Shown in pieces: positions 31,635-37,764 of a stretch of DNA of 37,764 bases. The stretch is taken from contig SKNT01000008.1 of assembly GCA_007120385.1 (NCBI GenBank), forward strand, positions 1 to 37,764. The letters run 5' to 3'. The DNA comes from Balneolales bacterium (GTDB lineage Bacteria; Bacteroidota; Rhodothermia; Balneolales; Natronogracilivirgulaceae). The notes under the pieces are model-generated. The model was not told the origin of the DNA. It ran no database searches and saw nothing but the letters and a program-made list of their open reading frames with translations. Position numbers and translations under genes: made by a program. The first letter of the stretch is position 1. Every line of letters starts with the position of its first letter.

Positions 31635-33115
31635 TTCAATGCACTGACGATATTTTGCACGGCGCTATCACCGGTATCCGAGAACAGGTGCTGCGTGTAA
31701 AATGGTTTAGGTTTCATGGAGTCGATTTTTTTTATCAGTGAGGCGACACTGCCTGGTTCAGCAACGTGCGGGTATTGATTGCCGGTGATCTTGCGGAACA
31801 GGTGGCCTATGCGGTGCAGGTAAAGTTCGATTGTATTGATCTTCAGATACAAGGGTATGACGCCGTAGTGAAGTGCTTCCAGTGCCAGTGTGGATGAGAT
31901 CGTGACGCACATATGCGCATTCCGCAGGCTTTCATCAAGGGTGGATCGGAAATAGTCGTGCCATTCGATGTTGGGGATGTCGGCATACTGCTCCTTGACA
32001 TCCTCGGGGATGGGGTAATTCGGGTGACTGCGGATGCGGATCTGATAATCAGGCAGGTCCCGTGCCGTTTGAATGGCCGCTTCCATGAAGCGTTCCAGGT
32101 CATCCTGATTGATAAAGGGCCGCATGATTTTCTGAACGGCGAAGAGAATGATCCGGGGGGATTCAGACGACAGCCTGGCGGCACTGTCTGACTCTGTTCC
32201 GCGCTCTTCAAGTCCGGGATGCCCGACCATCCGTATCTGGATATCGGGGTTGTAGTCTTCGACGCTCTCTCGAAAAAACTCACCCCAGGCCAGGAAGCGG
32301 TCAAACGGCATGTTTCGCCACCCTGTTTTGGGTACGGGTGTGCCGACGAAGCCCCACTGCAGGCAGAAGGATTTGCTCCCGATCATCCGGCTTGCCAGGC
32401 CGGTAATATGGAGGATGGAGGTATCGCCTTCAACGACAAAGGTTTTCTGCGGAAGGTGGTAGCCCCATGTTCCCAGGATTTTGTCTATGGCCCGGCACAC
32501 GGTGTCGGCCCTGAAGTAGCACTGATTCCAGAAGGCCGGAAAATCCCTTCTCTCGCGCATGAAGCGTCGGGTATCGGAGACATCCACATCCCTGCGACAT
32601 TTGTCATAGGCGTAATAGCGCACCGAAGTTCCCGTGTCGCGCAGCTCCTGCTCCACTTTTTGCAGGTAGGGGAAGTATTTTTTCTGGTTTATGGGAATCA
32701 CCACATCTGTGGGCTGCCGGGGACTGCTCTTCAGCACGGACATCAGCCAGTAGCCCACATCTTTGACTATTCTCAGCGGGTACATGAGCGGAGGGGTGCC
32801 AAGCAGATCTATTTTACGGTTGATGACACGTACGATACGCGGTTCATCCACCCTGATCGGATCCTCACGAAACAGCTCCTCAATCTCCGGGTCCGACATG
32901 ATTTGCCAGTACACCTTGTGTTCGATGATCGGTTTCATGGCAAAGCCCTTGTAACTCAGGTCGCCGAAGCGCTGCTCTGTCAATTCTGCGGTTTTGCTGA
33001 TGATGAACTCGTGCAGCATGCGCGAGCTGCTGCGGGTCACGGCACCTGCAATGGGGTCCGGATTGGTTAATCTGGAACGGAATGTGAAAAATCGGGGAGA
33101 TCGGGGTTCACTCAT
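31631..33115 (-). CDS. GT-B-like glycan protein (CDP-glycerol transferase / capsule transferase-like)
   Basis: I take the ATG at 33115 as start, four bases past the PEP mutase stop; a GTG at 33130 would overlap it. The 494-residue product is mostly soluble. 'FVVEGDTSILHITGLASRMI' precedes 'LQWGFVGTPVPKTGWRNMPF', and the C-terminal half has 'IRIRSHPNYPIPEDVKE', 'IEWHDYFRSTLDESLRNAH' and 'TISSTLALEALHYGVIPLYL'. The last stretch matches the donor-binding pattern of CDP-glycerol glycerophosphotransferase-like and KpsS-like enzymes (Ser-Ser/Thr with an invariant Glu). Likely transfers a sugar or a CDP/CMP-linked phospho-group to the glycan. Adjacent to PEP mutase, so a phosphonate transferase role is an alternative to the LicD candidate. 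Confidence 0.68.
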   Translation of the reverse strand: MSEPRSPRFFTFRSRLTNPDPIAGAVTRSSSRMLHEFIISKTAELTEQRFGDLSYKGFAMKPIIEHKVYWQIMSDPEIEELFREDPIRVDEPRIVRVINRKIDLLGTPPLMYPLRIVKDVGYWLMSVLKSSPRQPTDVVIPINQKKYFPYLQKVEQELRDTGTSVRYYAYDKCRRDVDVSDTRRFMRERRDFPAFWNQCYFRADTVCRAIDKILGTWGYHLPQKTFVVEGDTSILHITGLASRMIGSKSFCLQWGFVGTPVPKTGWRNMPFDRFLAWGEFFRESVEDYNPDIQIRMVGHPGLEERGTESDSAARLSSESPRIILFAVQKIMRPFINQDDLERFMEAAIQTARDLPDYQIRIRSHPNYPIPEDVKEQYADIPNIEWHDYFRSTLDESLRNAHMCVTISSTLALEALHYGVIPLYLKINTIELYLHRIGHLFRKITGNQYPHVAEPGSVASLIKKIDSMKPKPFYTQHLFSDTGDSAVQNIVSALK

Positions 33116-33119
33116 GATG

Positions 33120-34427
33120 TCAGCTTGCACCGGGTATCAGGGTGATGATATCTTTGATGGACATCATGTTGTCGCGCGCTTCGTAGGCGCGGCGGTGGGT
33201 CAGGATGCGCCGTGCGGTGTCGACCATGGCCGGGTAGGCGCTGCGCAGCAGCTGGTTGGCGTAAATGACCACATTCACACCGGCTTCGGCCAGTTCCTTT
33301 TCCGTGATGGTATCATAGCTCGAAGGAACGACCACCAGCGGCACATCGCGGTCAAATTTTGCAAAATTTTTACAAAACTCCAGGATTTCGTCCGGTTTTT
33401 TCTCCTTTGAGTGGATCATGATGCCATCGGCACCCGCCTCAATATAGCCCCTGGCGCGTTCAAGCGCATCCTTCATTCCATTCTTGAGGATGAGGCTCTC
33501 TATGCGGGCAATGATCATGAAATCTTCGGTGATCTGGGCGGCCTTGCCGGCCTTGATCTTGCTGCTGAAGTTCTCAATGGTATCCTGCTGCTGGCTGACA
33601 TCGGTGCCGAAAAGCGAGTTTTTCTTGAGTCCCACTTTGTCTTCAATGATTATGGCCGAGACGCCCAGCCGCTCAAGGGTGCGGATGGTGTACCCGAAAT
33701 GTTCGATTTTACCGCCGGTATCGCCGTCAAAGATGATCGGCTTGGTGGTCACTTCCAGCAGGTCGTTGATGTTGCCGATGCGCGCGGTGATGTCGACTGC
33801 CTCGATGTCCGGTTTGCCTTTCATCGTGGAGTCGGTCAGGGAGCTGGCCCACATGCCGTCAAATTCCTGGCGCACGCCGTTGACATCCACATGGGTGTGT
33901 TCGACGATAAGCCCCGACATGCCGCTGTGCGCTTCTATGATGCGGACCACATCCTTGGAATTGATGAGCCGCCGCAGGCGTTTGCGCCGGATATCAGGGG
34001 TAACGCCCACTTCGCGCAGCGCCTTGTTCAGTTTGCTGGAGGATATGCCGTGGGTGTAGGGGATTTCAATGAGTTCGCCGCCCCACTCCTTCAGTGTGTC
34101 GATCACCTGCTGGCGCGTACGCTTCTGCGGGCCCTCCCGCCAGTCGTCCCCGTGCACAACGTAATCGGGCTTGAGCTTTTTCAAGTTCGGGCGGTAGTCG
34201 AGCTGAAACTGCGGCACCACCTTGTCCACTCCTTTCAGGTTTTCGACTACTTCACGGCGTTGTTCGAACTCCAGATAGGGAAGCCGCTTGTAGCTGGCGA
34301 TGGCCTCATCCGTAAGCAACCCCACGGTAAGACTTCCCAGTTTGGCTGCCTCGCGAATGATATTGAGGTGACCCGGATGGACCAGGTCGGCGCTCATTCC
34401 CACGTATACGGTTTTCTGTTTTGCCAT
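33120..34427 (-). CDS. aepX: Cytidylyltransferase/phosphoenolpyruvate phosphomutase fusion
   Basis: The 435-residue product is a two-domain fusion. Residues 1-135 are a nucleotidyltransferase of the glycerol-3-phosphate cytidylyltransferase type, with 'HPGH' at 17-20 and '[13 protein letters not shown]' at 127-139. Residues about 150-435 are a PEP mutase TIM barrel with '[12 protein letters not shown]' (234 on), the diagnostic '[10 protein letters not shown]' (262-271, EDKx5NS) and 'ARIES' (307-311). The mutase makes phosphonopyruvate from PEP, forming the C-P bond. The fused domain probably activates a phosphonate as its CMP ester, giving the donor for transfer to glycan. This fusion is known in glycan-phosphonate loci, for example around the 2-aminoethylphosphonate capsule of Bacteroides. 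It is seven genes away from Ppd but in the same run. Confidence 0.93.
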   Translation of the reverse strand: MAKQKTVYVGMSADLVHPGHLNIIREAAKLGSLTVGLLTDEAIASYKRLPYLEFEQRREVVENLKGVDKVVPQFQLDYRPNLKKLKPDYVVHGDDWREGPQKRTRQQVIDTLKEWGGELIEIPYTHGISSSKLNKALREVGVTPDIRRKRLRRLINSKDVVRIIEAHSGMSGLIVEHTHVDVNGVRQEFDGMWASSLTDSTMKGKPDIEAVDITARIGNINDLLEVTTKPIIFDGDTGGKIEHFGYTIRTLERLGVSAIIIEDKVGLKKNSLFGTDVSQQQDTIENFSSKIKAGKAAQITEDFMIIARIESLILKNGMKDALERARGYIEAGADGIMIHSKEKKPDEILEFCKNFAKFDRDVPLVVVPSSYDTITEKELAEAGVNVVIYANQLLRSAYPAMVDTARRILTHRRAYEARDNMMSIKDIITLIPGAS

Positions 34428-34479
34428 GTCTGAAATAATTAGCGGTTAGTGTTCGGTACAGCCAGTTCGTCCGGACTGT

Positions 34480-35241
34480 TCATTCGTGGACACTCAGGTT
34501 CACGCGCTCATTTTCCATGAGCCGCTGAACCACTATTCTGTCCGGGAGGATGTGCCACTGAAGATTGATCTTGTTCTCCATGTCGGTGCGGATCACCCTG
34601 TGGCTCACCTTGTATATATCCCTTTTCTGAAAGCTGATTCCGGCTATTTCGTAGATGTTGTTGTAACCATGCTCATAAATCGCAAAAAGGACGGCAAAAA
34701 TGCCTGAAGATGGCCGGAAATAGGGTGAATAGTCTTTCCGTTGGAGGATATTGCGTTTGAAAATACCGCTGAAGCACAGTCTGCTGAATTCGTAGGTTGA
34801 CAATTCCTTCCAGGCATCAATTATGCCAAGGGGCATGCGATAGCCGGTGATTTGCCGCAGGATCTGATCCCGTTCCCGGCGCGGGATGACGCGGATGTTG
34901 CCGCGTGGTACGCCCAGATCGGTAAGTATGCTCACACTGTTGTTGTTTTCGGTGTTGTACAGGACAAAACGGGTGTGTGCATACCGCTCCATATCGCTGA
35001 TAAGAGTACCGACCGGTGCCCCGGATTTCTGGTAGCGTCCAATGCGTTCGTAGTTGCGGATGCTGTTTCCGTTCACAAAGTGGATGACTTCCATATCCGG
35101 CGGTATGCTGTCGCTGAAGAGGGTCACACTTCCGTTAACGAAATAGGTTATGTGGCTGTCCGGAAGCATGCTGTCCGGTTTGGAACCCATTATGGCTATG
35201 GTTTTCATGGATTCGTCTTCAGCTGTTGTGCTTTTTTGCAT
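34480..35241 (-). CDS. Putative GT42-like (sialyltransferase-fold) glycosyltransferase
   Basis: The ATG at 35241 overlaps the pyruvyl transferase stop as TGATG; an ATG at 35208 ('MKTIAIMGSKPDSML') is an alternative and gives the more typical N-terminus. The 253-residue product has 'TIAIMGSKPDS' at its start, recalling the nucleotide-binding loop 'GNGPS' of GT42 and related DUF115-like enzymes. 'FRPSSGIFAVLFAIYEHGYN' then 'IYEIAGISF' matches the second GT42-type motif (T/S-SG....A...GY.eIY..Gi.f). Likely a glycosyltransferase using a CMP-activated acid sugar. That would fit the KdsB-like cytidylyltransferase in the locus. Weak family evidence; needs a profile search. Confidence 0.55.
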   Translation of the reverse strand: MQKSTTAEDESMKTIAIMGSKPDSMLPDSHITYFVNGSVTLFSDSIPPDMEVIHFVNGNSIRNYERIGRYQKSGAPVGTLISDMERYAHTRFVLYNTENNNSVSILTDLGVPRGNIRVIPRRERDQILRQITGYRMPLGIIDAWKELSTYEFSRLCFSGIFKRNILQRKDYSPYFRPSSGIFAVLFAIYEHGYNNIYEIAGISFQKRDIYKVSHRVIRTDMENKINLQWHILPDRIVVQRLMENERVNLSVHE

Positions 35242-36608
35242 CAGCCCGGGTTGCTCAGGGAGGAACATAGACCGTACCTGGCTTTGTATGAGTTTTTGTG
35301 TGCCTGGTTAATCAATTTTTTGCGCAGGGTATCTCCTTCCGCAATTTTGGCGGCGGTGTAGTCAATGATGGCCTGGATATTTTCCTTGTCCTCATCCACC
35401 GGAAATACCGGTGATGTGTCATATTCCAGAACATGCTGCAGGCGGTCCGCTTCGTATGCCTTCCCCTGCAGGAAGGTGCAGGGTGTGCCTCCAAGGGAGG
35501 CCATTATCGCGGGATGATATCGTCCGCCGACAAAAGCGCGTGCTCCGGCCAGCAGGCCGGTCCCTGCGAACAGGTTGGCTGTGGATGGCACGAATGGCAG
35601 GTCGAGCCGTTCGCACAGCGGCCTGAGGAATTCGTCGCCGCTGGGATCCGCCACCACCACTGTCAAGCCGGTCTGCTTCATCAGGCCGGTGATGAGTTTC
35701 TCGTAAAATGTCTCGGGATGTCCGGTTTTTATTCGGGTACCCGGAGCGGACGATGACAGGCCGATTGATGTCGTTTGTCTGGTTGCTGAGCGAGTTGGGG
35801 TAGCTGCACTCAGGCAGATGTACCCGGCCGGCCAGCTTTCTTTTTTGCCGAAAATACGGTTGGAGTCCGGCCAGGCCTCCAGCATTTCCGGTGTGTGGGC
35901 ATACAGACCTGAATCAAGCAGCGGTGCATACCGGGTACGCCAGGTAAACAGGGCATCGGGAAACCACTGAACGTTGGACAGACCCATTTCGGCAAGGTAT
36001 TTCATGGAATGCGGATCGTTCATGCTCACGCTGCGGCATTTGGAAAGCGTCCGGAGCAGTATCTGCTGCATTTCGGTGCTGCTGTCCGGGGATGGACCGT
36101 CACCGATCATGCCGTTCAGATAGTAGACCGGTTTTCCGAGTGATGCAGCCAGTTCAACGGCAAACAGCTGAAAAAGCATTTCACGGCGGGGCGTGGAGTC
36201 GAACATAAGGGTGTTGCCTCCATTTACGACCACACTGTCCGACTTCTCAAACCGCTGCTGCACATCGGCAAGAAGCGAATTGCCAAGTTTTGCCTCCTTT
36301 CGGAACAGGTTGAGTGTACGGGCAGGATCGCGGAAGACATAGTCATCACGTCCCCCGATGAGTCGGTAAAGCGTGCGGAATGCGTCGATTTTGCGGATTG
36401 CCCGTGATACGGTACGGCCATGGCGTCCCCTGTTGATGTAGGAACGAAGCGGTCCGGAAGGATGGCGCTTCGTCGCAAGATCCCGTGAGAGCGTATCGAT
36501 TTCCCCCCGGCATCCGAGAATCTGACCCAATGCGATACTTGAGCTCCTGCAGCCCCAGTCACGCGTATTGCGATGGTCACAGACCAGCAGAATGTTGTGT
36601 TTATTCAT
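35241..36608 (-). CDS. Polysaccharide pyruvyl transferase family protein
   Basis: The 455-residue product has the family N-terminus 'ILLVCDHRNTRDWGCRSSSI', 'DSVVVNGGNTLMFDSTPRR' and the C-terminal donor-side motif 'ARAFVGGRYHPAIMASLGGT' with 'PCTFLQGKAYEADRL'. Pyruvyl transferases add pyruvate from PEP as a ketal to a sugar, giving the glycan extra acidity. The middle part has a Ser/Thr-rich low-complexity insertion ('SAATPTRSATRQTTSIGLSS'), not usual for the family. It overlaps the asparagine-synthase-like gene by 8 bp and the GT42-like gene by TGATG. PEP is thus drawn on by two enzymes of this locus, this one and the PEP mutase. Some members of the family have other roles. Confidence 0.83.
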   Translation of the reverse strand: MNKHNILLVCDHRNTRDWGCRSSSIALGQILGCRGEIDTLSRDLATKRHPSGPLRSYINRGRHGRTVSRAIRKIDAFRTLYRLIGGRDDYVFRDPARTLNLFRKEAKLGNSLLADVQQRFEKSDSVVVNGGNTLMFDSTPRREMLFQLFAVELAASLGKPVYYLNGMIGDGPSPDSSTEMQQILLRTLSKCRSVSMNDPHSMKYLAEMGLSNVQWFPDALFTWRTRYAPLLDSGLYAHTPEMLEAWPDSNRIFGKKESWPAGYICLSAATPTRSATRQTTSIGLSSSAPGTRIKTGHPETFYEKLITGLMKQTGLTVVVADPSGDEFLRPLCERLDLPFVPSTANLFAGTGLLAGARAFVGGRYHPAIMASLGGTPCTFLQGKAYEADRLQHVLEYDTSPVFPVDEDKENIQAIIDYTAAKIAEGDTLRKKLINQAHKNSYKARYGLCSSLSNPG

Positions 36609-37764
36609 GAGTGGTTTGGGATTCGGTTTCTTGCAAGAAATGTCTGGCCTGGATCAGGTTGATCATGGCGGTAAACTTCAGGTCAAGGCAACGGTCTCCG
36701 GCTTGGCCAGAGCTGCCGGCCGGGCCGAACCACTTTTCCAGGAAGGGTTCGCTGCAGGCGGCCTCAATTTGCTGCTGCCACTCAGGGGTCTGAAGAAGAG
36801 CGATCCAGTCGATCCAGGGCCCGTCATAGAATTTGCGCAGACCCAGCCGATTGCGGGTTTTCTCAAATATCCAGTAGCTGAAACTGAAGGGAATGTTGAC
36901 CCACCATGGATACGCGGGCATATGCCCTTTGCTGTGCGGCACATGCCGCACGGGTTTGAAAAACGTGTGGAAGGCCCTGTGGTACAGGCGGCGGTTCAGC
37001 TTCCATTGCCGCGGGACGGCAGCGCTGATCTTCACAACTTCATTGCTGGCAAATGGTTCGTAGGACCGGAAAAGGCGTCGGTTCACTGTGATATTGGCAT
37101 TGGCATAACCCATGGTTCTCGGCCAGAACTGAAACCACTCATGGGTGGTCTCATTTCGGTGAAGCCGGACCCGGTCAAGTTGGTTGCGTCGCCTTTCGTC
37201 AATCCGGGCCAAGATGCTGCTGTCAAACAGCTTGCTGTGGCTCGGCTTGCTGTGGCCCTCTCCGGGCAGTGCTTTCTGCGGAAGAAACGGAAGCTTTCGC
37301 TGCAGCCGGGTCTGGTGCCTGTTGTCCCCTTTCAGCAGCGAGTTGGCCAGGAATCCGCCAAAGACAGCATCCAGCCGGTCCAACTCAAATTCCCGGTAAA
37401 AACCCAGGGTGTGTGCGTGGATGCATTGCTGGTCGCTTCCAATCAGCCGCGTGGCCTGCGGAAGCGCATCCAGATAGTGTGTGGTTTTTCGCAGGCCTAC
37501 ACGCAGTTCCATGCCAAAAGCATCGGTAACGCGCCGCGCAAGACGACCCTCACGGTTCATGTTATCCAAAAAAATGAAGGCATCGCGTTTGAGATGCGGC
37601 GGGAGCAGTGCGGCCATCAAACGTGAGTCTTCACCGCCGCTGACAAGCAGTCCCACGTGCGTCATCCCTTCGGTTACCCGGGCTATGCAGCCGCTGACCG
37701 CTTCTTTCAACTGATTTGCCGCCTCTGAAATACTGTTGAATCGGGGCGTATCTGCGGGTTCCCA
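36601..37764 (-). CDS. Asparagine-synthase-like protein (5' partial)
   Basis: The frame is open to the window edge, so the N-terminus lies outside; the TTG at 37710 is internal. The visible part has the PP-loop 'VGLLVSGGEDSRLMAALLP' of the asparagine-synthase C-terminal domain, followed by a long basic region ('WFQFWPRTMGYANANITVNR', 'YEPFASNEVVKISAAVPRQW'). Asn-synthase-like proteins are frequent in polysaccharide loci, where they are suspected to amidate uronic acids or other carboxyl groups of the glycan (WbpS-type). The 6-dehydrogenase and UDP-GalA epimerase in this window provide carboxylated sugars that could be such substrates. Whether the glutaminase domain is present cannot be seen. 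It is the first gene of the visible minus-strand run. Confidence 0.8.
   Translation of the reverse strand, partial: WEPADTPRFNSISEAANQLKEAVSGCIARVTEGMTHVGLLVSGGEDSRLMAALLPPHLKRDAFIFLDNMNREGRLARRVTDAFGMELRVGLRKTTHYLDALPQATRLIGSDQQCIHAHTLGFYREFELDRLDAVFGGFLANSLLKGDNRHQTRLQRKLPFLPQKALPGEGHSKPSHSKLFDSSILARIDERRRNQLDRVRLHRNETTHEWFQFWPRTMGYANANITVNRRLFRSYEPFASNEVVKISAAVPRQWKLNRRLYHRAFHTFFKPVRHVPHSKGHMPAYPWWVNIPFSFSYWIFEKTRNRLGLRKFYDGPWIDWIALLQTPEWQQQIEAACSEPFLEKWFGPAGSSGQAGDRCLDLKFTAMINLIQARHFLQETESQTTHE

Noticed and set aside
22390-34427. 2-aminoethylphosphonate pathway
   Set aside because: No AepZ-type aminotransferase is visible, while a reductase next to Ppd is; the hydroxyethyl branch fits better. 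A transaminase outside the window remains possible.
22390-34427. Phosphinothricin-like or methylphosphonate pathway
   Set aside because: No HEPD/MPnS-type oxygenase, radical SAM P-methylase or peptide-synthetase gene is present; the context is glycan synthesis.
36568-37626. Plus-strand open frame of 352 codons, and similar ones at 4277-5341 and 10301-11269
   Set aside because: Shadows of the asparagine-synthase-like, epimerase and dehydratase genes; no recognisable protein features.

Overview
The window (about 37.8 kb, moderately GC-rich) is almost entirely a surface-polysaccharide locus. Nearly every gene lies on the minus strand, so transcription runs from the right edge to the left. I infer a Gram-negative member of the Bacteroidota/Balneolota/Rhodothermota (FCB) group. 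The reasons are a Wzi-type capsule-assembly outer-membrane protein, outer-membrane barrels (one with a coiled coil and SPOR-like tail), a TolB-like propeller fused to DUF5683-like membrane segments, and few clear Shine-Dalgarno sequences. No tRNA, rRNA, CRISPR array, transposase or phage gene was seen.

Layout from left to right. 1-1567: 3' part of a plus-strand Wzi-like barrel, the only plus-strand gene. 1680-7724: envelope genes (propeller/DUF5683-like protein, two paralogous outer-membrane barrels) interleaved with a UDP-glucuronate 4-epimerase. 7875-15749: nucleotide-sugar and lipid-linked initiation genes. These are a WbpA-type UDP-sugar 6-dehydrogenase, a WbpM/CapD-type membrane 4,6-dehydratase, a D-2-hydroxyacid dehydrogenase plus HpcH/HpaI aldolase pair, a PglC/WcaJ-type initiating sugar transferase, a ParB/sulfiredoxin-like protein and a GT4 glycosyltransferase. 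15963-23148: a Wzy-like membrane protein, a CapK/PaaK-like adenylate-forming enzyme, two GT4 glycosyltransferases, two small P-loop proteins and a LicD-family transferase. 23132-30688: a tightly packed cassette of an iron-alcohol-dehydrogenase-family reductase, phosphonopyruvate decarboxylase, a second HpaI aldolase, a second D-2-hydroxyacid dehydrogenase, a KdsB-like cytidylyltransferase, a fumarylacetoacetate-hydrolase-family protein, a divergent GAPDH-like protein and a HAD phosphatase. 30681-37764: a GT2 glycosyltransferase with a G9 tract, a GT-B-like protein, a cytidylyltransferase/PEP mutase fusion, a GT42-like protein, a pyruvyl transferase and a partial asparagine-synthase-like protein.

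The most notable content is a phosphonate branch inside the polysaccharide locus: PEP mutase, phosphonopyruvate decarboxylase and a phosphonoacetaldehyde-reductase-type enzyme, with no 2-aminoethylphosphonate transaminase in view. This predicts 2-hydroxyethylphosphonate rather than aminoethylphosphonate. The cytidylyltransferase domain fused to PEP mutase and the LicD-family protein next to the reductase suggest activation as a CMP-ester and transfer to the glycan. Embedded in the same co-directional run is a second, unexplained keto-acid/CMP-transferase cassette (HAD, GAPDH-like, FAH-family, KdsB-like, 2-hydroxyacid dehydrogenase, HpaI aldolase). It may make an unusual activated keto- or hydroxy-acid for the same glycan. 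Many junctions are ATGA, TTGA or TGATG overlaps, which indicates translational coupling.
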